This document shows positions 1 to 11,400 of a DNA stretch of 64,000 nt, piece after piece (the stretch's first letter is position 1; each line of letters opens with the position of its first letter). Source of the stretch: Embiotoca jacksoni (lineage: Eukaryota > Chordata > Actinopteri > Embiotocidae); assembly GCA_022577435.1 (NCBI GenBank), contig JAKOON010000005.1, positions 11,869,224 through 11,933,223 of the forward strand, given 5' to 3'. The translations under genes were made by a program, and so were the position numbers. A model generated the notes under the pieces. The model worked only from the letters and a program-made list of their open reading frames with translations. It had not been told where the DNA came from and ran no database searches.

Positions 1-2864
1 TGGCAGTCCAGAGGCTTCAAACACTGAGGCAGCTTCACCTGGTAAAGTTTATAAAAGTTATGCCTGCAAAGCCTACTCCATTTGCCTGGCGAATGTAACA
101 AATGACACACCTTGTCCACAGGTTAAAGATGAAGAAGCATCTGTTGAAGGCAGGAGGGATAAAACTGTCTGTCCAGTAAATCTAGAGACGGACCAGCAGA
201 GGAGAATGGTCAATGAGCAGGTACTGTATGATGCCAACAGGATTCAGTTTATGTTTTTTATCCATGCCAACAGCATGGCTCTGATGTCAGTCTGTTAGTC
301 CACTTCTTTAGTTCTCATTGAAATATTTCAATACATGGCCCACAGCATCTTGCCACATATCAGGTCAAATTTTTTACATTTTATTTTATGGCCAACTACA
401 ACATCTCCATCAGTCTCTTTGTGTTTTGTGCTATGAAGGAAATGCTAACACATTAAACTGAGAGGCTGACAAAGTAATCATTACGTGCTAACAGCGACAA
501 CAATTAGTTATACTATATCTTATTATATCTGTAGTTAAAGAGTTTGTTTAAGGAGCGAGAAGAACAGGAGGCTGCAAACGTTGATAACACAGCAGCTCAA
601 ACAGAGTCCACCTCACCTCAGTACTGGACTCCCACCTCTAAAGTTGTTCGGGTAAGGAGCCTCAGCAATTTAAAACTGAAATAAAAAGAGAATCATGACA
701 AACAGACAATGACAGCTATATTATGGTTTACACTAACATCCATTAAAACATGCAGAAACTATTAAATTTAGATTTTCTTTCAGGCTGCGGTGGACAGGAG
801 AAACTGGCAGCAGTGCTCAGGTTTGATGCCAGTGTTTGAGGAGGATGAGGAGAACAGCGAGTTTCCAGGAGAGGAGGAGGGAGAGCCATCAGAAGAGACT
901 TATGCTGAGGAAAACCTCCCCGACCAGGAACACCAGGTTATAAATGCTTACATTTGTAGAAAGCATGACCAGATTGAAAATCCCTAAAAGATTTCCCCAA
1001 ACAGGTCGACATGTCCTGTTCTCTCTCACTTGTTCTGTCTACAACACTAACTAATGACACAAACATCAACATAAACTCTTGAGTCAACACACAACTTAAA
1101 CATCCATCTACAGTTGTTTGTCTGCATGCTTGGATATTCAATACATTATGTATTAACATCTGTTAACAGCAATTGATATAATTTTAATATTATTAGTGAC
1201 ATACTCATGGAACACAGATTATATTGTGAACTGGAGAGAACTTCCCCCACTTTTTTCACATATACACAAACATATGTGTGGGCAGCACTAATCCCTGCTT
1301 CTGATTTAATATGTAGCTGAGGAGTGAAGCGCTCAGCTGGCACACATCTGACTCAACCATAAGAGGATACAATGATTTAGTACCACAGCATGTCATTGTC
1401 TTGTACCACTACTATGGTATGATGACAGAAAACCAGCAGCCAGTAGTCAGTAACATCCAGACATAGTATGAAAGAGTAAATTTAAAGTCATGTGAAGTGC
1501 CAATTAAAGGCCCCATATTTTACACTTTTCTGAGGTTTTAATTGCATCAGGCTGACTCTCTTCTGACAGACACATACCCAGACCAACCACAGGTTTTTCT
1601 TCAGTCTTGTAGCTTGTTAGCCCTGCAACAAAATGACTGCTTGGTCTTTGTGACATCACACACTTACAAGAGTCCAAACAGCATAGTTGTTGAATACGGG
1701 GCTCTGAGCATTATTCATGGAAGAAATCCTTATAAGTATGCTTTCACATGTTATGCCAACAAGAATGATTGACAGTAGATAATGCATCAAAATATGGATG
1801 TTTTTGCAAAGAAGCTACAAATTCTACTTTAACCCCACATAGAAGATCTCGACATTATCCACAGTTTCAAGGTAGACACCTAAGATTAGCGTCACCACTT
1901 ATGTATCTGATCAAAAGTGAGATATAGTGACAATGTCCTCTTCTGTTCCTGAGTTATTGTGTCTTTGAACTTCATCATTCTGTTCTACACTATTTTATAC
2001 TATTAGACATTCATATGATATTTTGTCATTGGTGTATGACTTCTTGAGTAACAGTGATCTTGATCTTTGACCACCAAAACCTGACCAATTCATCCTTAAG
2101 TCCAAGTGAAAGTTTGTGCCACATTTGAGGAAAGGGTCGATGTCAGGTGACTGTGACATTGATCTTTGACCTCAAAGTGTATTCTGTTCATCCTTGGGAC
2201 CAAGGCATGCAGCAAGTGTGAAGTCAGGGATCTGAAACTGTTCTCTCTTCTGCCAGATGTCAGCTTTGACTGCACAAATCAGCAATCTGAAGGCAAAAAA
2301 TGAGAGTCGGCTGCAAGGTGAAGTTGTGCTCGAATCAGTGTTGTAGTGTAGAAATGTGTGCTGGAAGACGTGTTGTTTGAAGTTTAGACCCATTGAGAAG
2401 ACTTCTGGATTGATGTGTTTATGTCAAACAGTGACTTTTCCACAAATGGTTGCCTAAACAGACAAATATGAATATGAAAATAACAGGCCACTTTATTAAC
2501 ACCAATAACTGCCATTGGTGGATAAGTCCCTGGTTTAATATAATTTGCCATATTCATCTACATTTGCTTCTTATCTTCTGCATGTGTCAAAAATGTGACA
2601 GATTTGACTTTTGTGAACGTGAAGTTTGTGCTAATTCTGTTTCCTTTTTATTCTTCTGATTAAGCTTTAAGGTTGAAGCAGCCAATCCAGGACCCTCACA
2701 CTGCAGGAAAAGTATCACACAAGCCTTCTCCCTGTTTGGATGAGGGTGACCTGCAGTGGAGGCAGACACCTCCCCTTTATCCTGATGGAGTATTTCTGGC
2801 TGAGCTTGTTGATATCTGTAGCCCTGATGAAGATGGAGAGGAGGTTAAATTATGTGTTTTGTGA
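1..2864 (+). CDS. 3' part of an unrecognised acidic protein gene (partial at left edge)
   Basis: I do not recognise this gene. Five in-frame exon pieces join in phase 0: 1-41 (open at the window edge), 122-220, 535-651, 784-936 and about 2682-2864, ending in TGA at 2862-2864. Most boundaries have clear AG acceptors and GT donors (for example cgg|gtaagg at 651). The weak points are the donor caccag|gttata at 936 and the acceptor choice at 2681 or 2690, both in frame. The predicted tail is hydrophilic and begins with a charged, coiled-coil-like stretch (LKSLFKEREEQEAANVDN). A tryptophan-containing motif follows (QYWTPTSKVVRAAVDRRNW), then a strongly acidic run around 835-900 with many Glu codons. 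No membrane segment or enzyme motif is visible. It converges on the minus-strand synaptotagmin-like gene. The exon structure is convincing, but the function is unknown and a further 3' exon cannot be excluded. Confidence 0.6.
937..2681 (+). other. Intron of the left-edge gene, holding a dispersed repeat
   Basis: No coding exon was recognised in this 1.7 kb gap between the last two exons. Its right half contains a copy of a dispersed repeat (about 1975-2215), listed separately. Confidence 0.5.
1975..2215. repeat. Dispersed 'tgatctttgacc...ccaagtgaa.gtttgtgc' repeat, copy 1
   Basis: This stretch shares an ordered string of words with the copies near 33695-33930, 35465-35560 and 39540-39790: a (T)GACCTTTGA-like block, then caaaacctga, then tccaagtgaaagtttgtgcc, then catttgaggaa. 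The copies are diverged and have no obvious terminal repeats, so the class is unresolved. I remember similar wording as very common in fish genomes. Confidence 0.6.
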
Positions 2865-3144
2865 AGTCTTGTGAATTGGGCAAAATTGGCTACATACAAA
2901 TCAATAAGTAAACTGGTTATTACAGAGAGCTGCAGCACCCAGCTATGTGCCTGTTACTATTACTATTCAAATGAATGTAATGACTACTTTACTGGTGTAT
3001 GCATGTAACATAAAGTACAAAGATTGTGTTTTTAATCTGACATTGAAAAAACATTGAGGGAGAAAAAGTAAAACACAACAGCAACCGTTTCACCATTTAC
3101 TGTAACAGCAGTATGCCACCAAGATACCTCAGGCAAAATTGTGT

Positions 3145-3150
3145 TTTATT
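3145..3150 (-). terminator. Candidate polyadenylation signal of the synaptotagmin-like gene
   Basis: TTTATT on the plus strand reads AATAAA on the minus strand, about 620 bases downstream of the stop codon at 3769-3771. Position and hexamer are the only support. Confidence 0.35.
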
Positions 3151-3768
3151 TATACAATTCATTTAGCTACACAATGCAGTTCCCTGCATCATTTATATAT
3201 ATATACAGAAAGTCCTACAGCCAGAAAGATACTTTAAATGTATCTTTAAAGAACATAGGCCTACATGAAAAGTGCATTTGTTTGTATTGTATCTTACTAA
3301 CTCCTCAAATGAATGGCAAAGTATATTGTAGCTGTAGGGACTGAATACTTGAATAACTCTCTTGTTTAGTTCAGGTACTTTCAAGTTTTTCCTCTTATAG
3401 ACATCAAATAGTTACAAGAGATTACTAGTAAATTCTCCAAAATTTTACAAAATCTATTTAGAAAGTCTGTTCTAGGTATTAGAAGCCCTGTAGCTCTGAA
3501 CTTACATCTTGTTGTTCTGAAAGTAATTTTTTGCACTTTGCATGTAGATGAATTTTGTGGCTTATAGATTGACAAAAGGCCATGTTTAAATATTTGATTG
3601 CTCAAATATCCACTCATCATAGCTGCATTGTCAGTAAACACAATCATTACACATTTCAAACATCAGCTGAGTGTGGACTTCATGTCAAACCTATTCTTTT
3701 TTGATGCCCCCGAGTTCCACAGTACATCTGGTCCACTGGTCATGAAACAGTTTTCTTGTGTCAGAGCT

Positions 3769-6700
3769 CTATAGTGGTTCTGGTTGAACAGTGTGCCAGC
3801 GTGCCTGCTCCACTTGCAGGCTGCACATGTCCCTCCAGTGAGCAAGTCCTGCATCTGAAGCCTCTGCTCCGATGAGGACACGACCAACAACTTTACCTTC
3901 AGACAGGACCTGATTCTGTCACATCAAAAAAGAGGAGTTGAATTATTTTATATTTTCTTTAAGTACAAATAAATGTAGTTACTAATGTCTGTTTTCATGA
4001 TGAGTAATAATGAAATAAAATTGTGCCAAAGCAAATCTTCACCTGCATGATAATGAACTCAAGGGTGAGGTGCAGCTGGCCGACGTCTCCTGGAGGCAGG
4101 TCAAACAGGAAAGATGTATTCCACACAGTGCAGGACCCTCCTTTAGTTTCTCTGCTGCTGATCAAAACTCCCTCATGCAGCAGATTAATCACCACCTGGT
4201 AATCTGTACACAGATACACAAACGTGATGGAGTGTGGAAAAAGTCTTTTGTAGAATTACACATGAAGTCAAAGATTATGCAAACTGGAAAGAAAATCTTA
4301 AAGCTTATAAATAAACAAAGTTAGAAACAGTAAATGGCAGGACAACACTAAGTGACCATATAACAGTTTAAAACTGTACTTGTGTTTACATACTACAGAG
4401 ACAAAAAATACACTTTGGTTGGGTTTTTTGTGTCAAATCCATCTTTTCTGTCTGTTTAAGTACTGCCAACCTCACAGTTGTGGATACAAATTTATTTATC
4501 TTGTAATGAATTAGATATAAAAAAAACAAACAAACAAAGGTTGTAATTGTTAATACATTTTATTACACATTATTCATTAAAAAAACAAAACTGCTTACAG
4601 ATTCAAAAATTTAATTAAATCAAAGAAATTTAACAGTCATTGCACAACATTTTCTCCTGCATATACAAAATAAGATATAGTATGCTAGAGCTCAGTCTTT
4701 ATCTGTCACATTTCAGTCCTGCCAACATATGACTTCTCAATATTCCTGAACAAATGCTTTTAGAATCAGACATGTAAGTAAAAGAGATTATCCTAGCCAC
4801 GCTTATGTGACATACCGTACATGAAACAGACATCATAAAATCGAATGGCTCTGTATGCAGGATGTGCTTGTCTCCAGTAAAAAAAATAATGCCTAGACAT
4901 GCTAATGCAAACAAAGATTAGATCTGTCAGATCTGAGTTGCAGTGAGATTGGAACATTTTCCTGAGGATTGTGAATAGTGAAGGATTAAACCACAATGTC
5001 ATTAAAAAAAAGGGATGATCTCCTGCTGCACTCGGGTTCAGTAAGACATCATTTAATCCCCTAAACATTAAAAGCAAACATAGGGAATTATCTTACCTCT
5101 GCCACTGAAAGGTTAAAAGTTACTTCTACCCACACGTACTTACATAATTTACAATGTCCTTAAATGATTCTGAAATCAGATACACACTTTGTCAAACTCA
5201 ATTGACACCAAACTCTGGTTTTACCTGCTGCCGCTGACGTGGGAGCGAGGCTGTCTAGGTTATCAGCTCTGAGGACCGTGGCTTTGACGCGGTGGGCCAG
5301 AGTCTGATACTGGAGCAAAAGGAAGATCTGTGCAGGGCAGCTAAGCCCCTTACACATCAGTGCATCCTGGGAGATCAGACTCTGCGGTCAGAGGGCAAAA
5401 GTTCAAAGACTAGAGAGTAACATTTTCAATCAGCAAGAAATGCAACATGAAGATTTTGCTTCACACTACACAGCAAAACAAAAATAAAACATTGTACAAA
5501 AAAAAAAAACTATGAACATTTCTCTGGTTTGCTTATTTCAGCAGATAATTTCAATTGATTGGGCCCAAACTAACAGGGTTTTACTGTGTGTCATTGTGTT
5601 ATATGTAGAGCTCAGATGTTCAGTATTGACTGTCAATTACAGTTTCAAAGGTCAAATTGCTAAAAAAGGGCCCAGCAATAGATTTTTGCCCCAATCAATC
5701 TGGTCATACCTCTTTGTATTTTAAACACCAACACCTAGTCATAAATAGACTCCAATACCTTTTTTATTTTCCATCTGCTTGGGTGAAGCTCTTTTGTGAA
5801 GTGAAACAGATTCTCCGTTATCCAGTCTCTTCCTGCACACTCGGCCTCCAGCTCTCCCAGAGCGGTGCCTCTCAGGCTCTGTGGTTCCCGTGCATACACA
5901 GATATTCTCAGTAGACACTTTTGGAGCTCCTTCACAGAGCTCACCTTCAAAAGCAGCACCAGGCTATGGGCCTCAGGGCTGAAACTGTTCTGGAAGGAGG
6001 CTTGCATGGGACAGGGGTACAGAGGTGGCAGGCTGCCCAGCACAGACACATCCTCCAGTCTGTGAGGCCCCCCAGTGAGGTTGAGAACAGTGACTGCCAG
6101 GGTTTGCTGCTCTGGAGAGAAGGCCATAGTGAAATGTAGGCAGGGTTTTGGTGATATTGGCTTTTTGCTGCTTGCACTGGAGCCATAGCTCAGTGTTGCC
6201 AGTGGGATTGGATTTTCATTAATAGAAGGAGAAACAGCACTGCGGATGGGGAGTCTGCTGTGCTCATTATACGGTATTCGATCCCCAGTCATTGTGCCGC
6301 GTCTCTGTAGAGCCTTGCATGTTTTGGTCAGGAGTCCCAGTTTGGGAAACGAAGGCAGGGAAGAATGACTGGGGTCTATGGGTTTATAAAGGGGTGATGT
6401 CAACAGCGGTGTGCTGAGCCGACGCAGGGAATAATACGACTTTGGCTGATGCTTCACCTCAGAGTCTGTTTGATCTCGTTTAAAAAATGGCAGAGAGCTA
6501 AATTCACCCTCTGAAGGGGCAGGGCTGGTGAATGTGGAGGGGTACTCCAGTATATCTCCGTCTAGCTCCTCGTATTGCTGCCTGGATGCTGTTGTTGATG
6601 CTGAGGGAGGCGGGGCCTGAGCAAAGGTCACAGGTTCAGCAGGAGCTGGAGCTGGCGCTGGCGCTGACATCACAGGAGCTTTGTCGGTCACTGGACAAAT

Positions 6701-7365
6701 GTCACTTTTCATCCAGCACAGAATACATCCCAAGACCAAACACAGACAGAAGACGATCAGTCCAACCAAAAGAAGAATTTGCAGATGAACTGTAGACACA
6801 AGAAAGAAAAATATGAGCAATCAGAAGTCAGATATCAGACAATTGTTGAAATACAGCTTCAGGCAACTCCTGTATTACATAACATGATTCACATACTATT
6901 TCGACCGAAATGCCAAAAGCATAGGCCCTATGTTTTCATATTGTTATTAAATGACTGGTTCACACTTCAAGTCTGTCTTAAAACAATACTGACATAATGT
7001 ATAATTAGAAAAAAAATTGGCAGCTGAAATCATTCCAACTGTCTGTAACAGCCAAGAAGAGATTCAAAAATAGGTTACAAACACCACATATGATCTGTTT
7101 AAAAGGGCTTCAGAAGTCAGAGTTAGACATAACAAGGGGAACAGTAACTCTTAATATACGTTTGGGCATGTGTGAATTGTTTTAGACTTGAAAAAAAAAT
7201 CCTATCCTTGAAGACCATACCTTCTAATTGTTTGGTGAAGAGGACCTGCACCAGCAGCCAGAAGAAGAGAATAACCATGATGCCCTCAATCATGCCCTTG
7301 CAGCAGAAGAGCAGCACAGACTGCCAGAGAGGCTGGCCTGGGTACTCCTCATCGTGGTAAGGCAT
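3769..7365 (-). CDS. Synaptotagmin-like membrane protein with two degenerate C2 domains
   Basis: Five coding exons read 7221-7365, 5759-6789, 5225-5381, 4043-4203 and 3769-3915. Their sum is 1641 bases (546 residues plus stop) and every junction is in phase. The ATG at 7363-7365 has a good context (GGCACCATG). Residues about 25-44 and 51-74 are two hydrophobic segments separated by a short charged loop, with several cysteines in and beside them. A proline/alanine-rich linker follows, then a C2-like domain from about residue 265 and a second from about residue 400. The C-terminus (AHWRDMCSL, then ARWHTVQPEPL) resembles the W-H-x-L ending of synaptotagmin C2B domains. The aspartates of the usual calcium loops (SDPYVK type) are missing from the first C2, so calcium-independent membrane trafficking is inferred. 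It belongs with the atypical synaptotagmins, possibly the fish Syt18 group, but I could not assign a symbol. Confidence 0.8.
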
Positions 7366-8949
7366 GGTGCCAACAGTGTGCTGAAGATTCGTCAAAGCCT
7401 ATTTTAAAACATCCACAAGTAGAAGCCCAGAGGCCCCTCTAAAGAAGATAATTTGCTTGACTTATGAAAAAGCATTTTGGCGTTCAGTCTTGAAGATATC
7501 TACCTGCATATGTCTGCTTTGGAGGATCAAACAAAGCCATTGTTTTGGAGCACAAAACCCAAAAAGGCACAAAAATCTTTGCATTGAACACCATTAAAAC
7601 ATCTTGGTTATTCAGAATTACAAGATTTTGGTGTGAGCCATAAAAGATGTAAAAAGTAAAATAAAAAAAATGCTGATTACATCATGTTGCCAGATTACAT
7701 AAAAAGTTTTTCTCATATAGGTTCTCGGTGGCTGAAGATATTTGTCCCTGTTCAAAGCTGGAAATGTCGTCCTGATATCCAAACTCTACATAGTGTATTC
7801 CAGTCTTTGTCCCGGGACCATGATCCCCTCATCTGCAGAGTGACTTTATCAGTATTATTCCTCCCTGGAGGGAGGGGACTGTGGGCGGAGATATCCAGTT
7901 CGTAATACCTCTGTAGCATCTTTCTTCTTCTCTGGTCCAGATGCCAAGTCCAGCATTGTCACCATTGGATAACTATCCTAACAGTTAATCCTGCAGCCCA
8001 TCCCCCACCCTCATCCCGTGACCCATGAGCTCTTATCTCCATTAGTATTGCCACGGTCATATCTGCTGTAAAGTTAAGGAGTTAATGCTCCATAGAGACT
8101 CTCTCTGTGCGTTCGTCTCCGTATGCACGATGTGCAGATTTTGACTTGATGATCTTAACCCGATGTGCTACATTTTGTATACAATAAAATTTGGTTTGTC
8201 AATACAGCAATTAGAAACAAAAGGATAAAATTGAGGGATTGTTTGAAAACTGATTTCTTAATTTTTCCTCGGTGCATGTTCCAGGCCAAATATATCAAAA
8301 ACAGAAATGTCAAAATGATGATTAACTTTAGAAATATAAAAATGTGCATGTTATTGTGTGTATTATATCTCTGAACTTAATATGGTGCATGTGCGTTTGT
8401 GTTTTGTACATGGAAGGCAATGCTACCCCCATCTGGCCACTCATGTATGTAATTCTTTTCTTTTTGGTTCATATTTTCCAACATTTAGATAAATTATCAA
8501 AAGTAAAGGTACTCATGGATCAGGAAAATGTGCCTTGTGCATTTCACACTATTGATTATTATATCACGGAACAATCATGACATGATCCCATGTTTCCTTT
8601 GTAAAAGCTGAACTAGTAAAGAAGTCATGTAATGTACTAAAATGTGCAAAATTTCTTTCTGAACTGTAGAGGAGTAGAATTACAAAGTAGAATTCAATGG
8701 AAATACTAGCTGCTTTGCACCACTGACAATCTCATTTGTAACTGTCAAAAGACAGCTTGAGACAACTGACACTAAATTAGGGGGTGACATATTGTCACCA
8801 CCTATGTTAACATGGCCATTTGGAAGGCTGAAACTGACAATACAAAATGCAAATAATTGTGAAATATTAGAATAGCTTTAATACCAACAGTTTGAGAAAT
8901 ATTATGATCATTTTACTTATTAAAAAACAGCTGTCAAAAATCAATCTGC
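7366..8949. other. Region upstream of the synaptotagmin-like gene
   Basis: This holds the presumed 5' UTR and promoter of the minus-strand gene starting at 7365. No TATA box or CpG-dense stretch stands out and no further coding exon is seen. The part from about 8160 to 8900 is AT-rich with nothing recognisable. Confidence 0.4.
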
Positions 8950-9845
8950 ACAGGAATGGGTTAGTTTGAAGATTTTCAGTCGGGATTTACAGCTCATCGT
9001 AGGACAGAAACAGCACTAGTGAAAGTTACAATTATCTTCTCATTGCCTTATACATAGGACTCATCTAAAGAGACTTGTCCTGCTAGATTCTAGTGCTGTA
9101 TTTTAATCTATTGATCACCATATTTTAATAGAGAGACTGCAACATGTAATTAGTTTTACAAGTAAATCAACTGCACTGGGCTGCTTGAAAACACACTTAT
9201 CAGACAGATTTCAATTTGTTCTTGTCAGTGATGACTTTTCCATGCAAACAAAAAAGCATCATGGAGTTCCACAGGGTTCTGCGCTCGGTCCATTTCTTTT
9301 CACGTTATACATGCTTCCCTTAGTCAATATTTTTAGGAAGTACTGCATAAAGTTCCACTGCAATGCAGACGACACCCAGATATATCCATCAATGAAACCA
9401 GATGAAACAAATCAGTTAATTGTACATCAAGCATGTGTAAATAACATTTAGGCCAGGTCGACCTGTAATTTTCTACTTCTAAACAAGTACGTTAATAAAG
9501 GAGGTCATATTCCTCCCATATCAGCTTCTCTTCATTGGCTCCCTGTGAAATCAAGAATAGAATTTATAATCCTCCTCCTTACATACAAAATTTAGTGACC
9601 TAGCCCCATCCTATTGTAAAGATCTCAATGTACCATATCATCCCAATAGAGCGCTTCACTCTCACACTACAGGCCTGTTTAAAGTTTCCAAAGGTAGAAA
9701 GTTTGGCTTTCTTGAAGAAATTGTATTTTCTTGATTCCTGTTGTTCTGGGTTGTGTACCCTCATGGTTGAAATGCACTTATTATAAGTCGCTTTGGATAA
9801 CAGCATCAGCTAAATGAAATGTAATGTAATGTAATGTAATGTAGA
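8950..9845 (+). mobile_element. Degenerate L2-like LINE fragment with reverse-transcriptase remnants and (TGTAA)n tail
   Basis: Reading the plus strand in shifting frames gives typical pieces of a non-LTR reverse transcriptase: a FQSGFTAHRRTETAL-like start near 8970, an IDHH-like block near 9110, then in one frame (9185-9451) SDRFQFVLVSDDF, HGVPQGSALGPFLFTLYML and FHCNADDTQIY. The last is the catalytic YADD motif with its first residue changed to N, followed by the two aspartates. A block near 9520 reads like SLHWLPVKSRIEF. The copy carries frameshifts and stops and is dead. The 3' tail at about 9785-9843 (cgctttggataacagcatc, then repeated aatgt) is the familiar fish LINE/SINE ending. The assignment to the L2 group rests on motif memory only. 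Confidence 0.8.
9817..9843 (+). repeat. Pentanucleotide tail repeat (aatgt)n
   Basis: Five or so tandem aatgt units follow the 3' end of the LINE fragment. Short tandem tails like this are used by such elements during target-primed insertion. Confidence 0.8.
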
Positions 9846-10280
9846 AAGGGAGGCAGCCTGTTAAGCTTTCAGGCCCCTCTCCTGTGAAACAGCTCCCAGT
9901 TTGGGATGCAGACAACCTCTCTACTTTTAAGATTAGTCTTAAAACTGTCCTCTTGAAGAAATTTTATAGTGAGGGCTGGCACAGAGGACGCTGAACATCC
10001 ATTACTTATACAGGCTTTGGTTGCTGGGGGATCTCTCAATGCACGGAGCACCTCTACTTCACCTCTCTTTGGCTCTCCATGCATCAGTAGTACGTATTTG
10101 TATGCCACTATTGAAAATCGTTTTACACATTGATGTTTAATGTGGTTCTTTAGTATCTTAATTGCTGGGGTTCTTTGTAATTGTAATGTGTATTGGGACA
10201 GTGCTACATGATGATTCTGCAGTTGATAGTTGAAATAAAATTTGAGGAGTTCACCAACATAACACTGAAAGAAAAAAAAA
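9846..10280. mobile_element. Second non-LTR retrotransposon fragment
   Basis: Directly after the (aatgt)n tail is another repeat-like stretch: cctctcctgtgaaacagctc, then tacttttaagattagtctta, then gggctggc, tgctgggggatctctcaatg and gcacggagcacctct. I remember these words, in this order, from a dispersed fish repeat resembling a LINE 3' region. An open frame on the minus strand here is not a gene. The family is not determined. Confidence 0.55.
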
Positions 10281-10310
10281 AAACAGTCTTCCAACAGTAC
10301 ACAAGATTGT

Positions 10311-10316
10311 TTTATT
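10311..10316 (-). terminator. Candidate polyadenylation signal of arid3b
   Basis: TTTATT on plus is AATAAA on minus. A GT-containing stretch (cttgtgtactgttgg) follows within 20 bases on the minus strand. This would give arid3b a 3' UTR of about 1.1 kb (10.3-11.4 kb). Confidence 0.45.
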
Positions 10317-11400
10317 CCTCATGGCTGCATTTCCAAGAAATATGATAATCAAAGACCAGAACCGAGTTGGACGTCTTAGTGTTCAAGTTCACCGTGGCAT
10401 TCGTTTGCAATATGTCTAATTGATTGTCCACATACAGTATATTTCAGCAGATTGCCAAATGAACACATGCCGCATTAAGCATTGCATATATCTCTAGAAA
10501 AATGAGGTAGAACCGTTTCAGTGTTCATTTGTCCAAAGCCTGAGGTCATTACGATACATTCTTCGCATTTATACAAATATAACACAGGAATATATTATGA
10601 GATATAGTGTAACAGTGACTCCTGAAGACATTCCTGAGTCCAAAAGAAATTGGTCTGAGGAATTTACCAACAAGGGAAATTGATTGAGGTAAATGTTGTA
10701 TCACTTCAATTTTTCATAGCCCCCAGCAGAAAGCTTGCCTTTCATGTCCTGTCCTGCCTTTGATTCAAAGCTGACATAAAGGTTCCAGGGTAAGCCACAT
10801 GATTAAATTTTGTTTTGTTTTTTAAGTAAAAGAAAGTACAACATAAAATAATCCAACTAACCTTCATCCAGTTTCTTATAAATTACAGGAGCCTCGACAC
10901 TGAGCGAAGACCTTTTCGTCTTATTACTGCACTTCGGCAACCAAACAGTTCTCCTGACGACTATGGAAAGGCAGCTAAAGAATTTATATATAGTTAGCTA
11001 TAAATGTTGCTGATACCGAAAGAAGAAGCAGCAGCACTGATTCCCACTTTGCAATTTTCAGCTCTAAAGATACTTCTGAAGAAACCTTGTAAAGTTCCTC
11101 AGACAGGAGTCCACTACTTAAAAAAAAGAAAAAAAAAGGTCTTCTAACAGGCACTAAAGTAAACTGTAATCTTAATCTACATTATAGTCAGAATGGAAGC
11201 TTTGAGGTCAAACATCAATGACCTCAGAAACATTTCCAGAACACTGCAATGCTTTAAAGTAACAAAAAGACTATGCTCAAATAATGGTACAGCTTCTTGT
11301 GTTGCAGCATATTTTCCCTGGAGTTTTTACATTTCTTGTCTGACAAGAGAAACAAACAGTGTATAATTTTGGTCAGAACAGATGTTAAAGCCAGTGAGCC

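Noticed and set aside
9185..9451. Possible host gene with a reverse-transcriptase-like protein
   Set aside because: The protein is a piece of a dead LINE; frames shift before and after it, and the catalytic motif is damaged.
9869..10294. Open frame of 141 codons on the minus strand
   Set aside because: It runs across repeat-derived sequence and has no domain or splice context.
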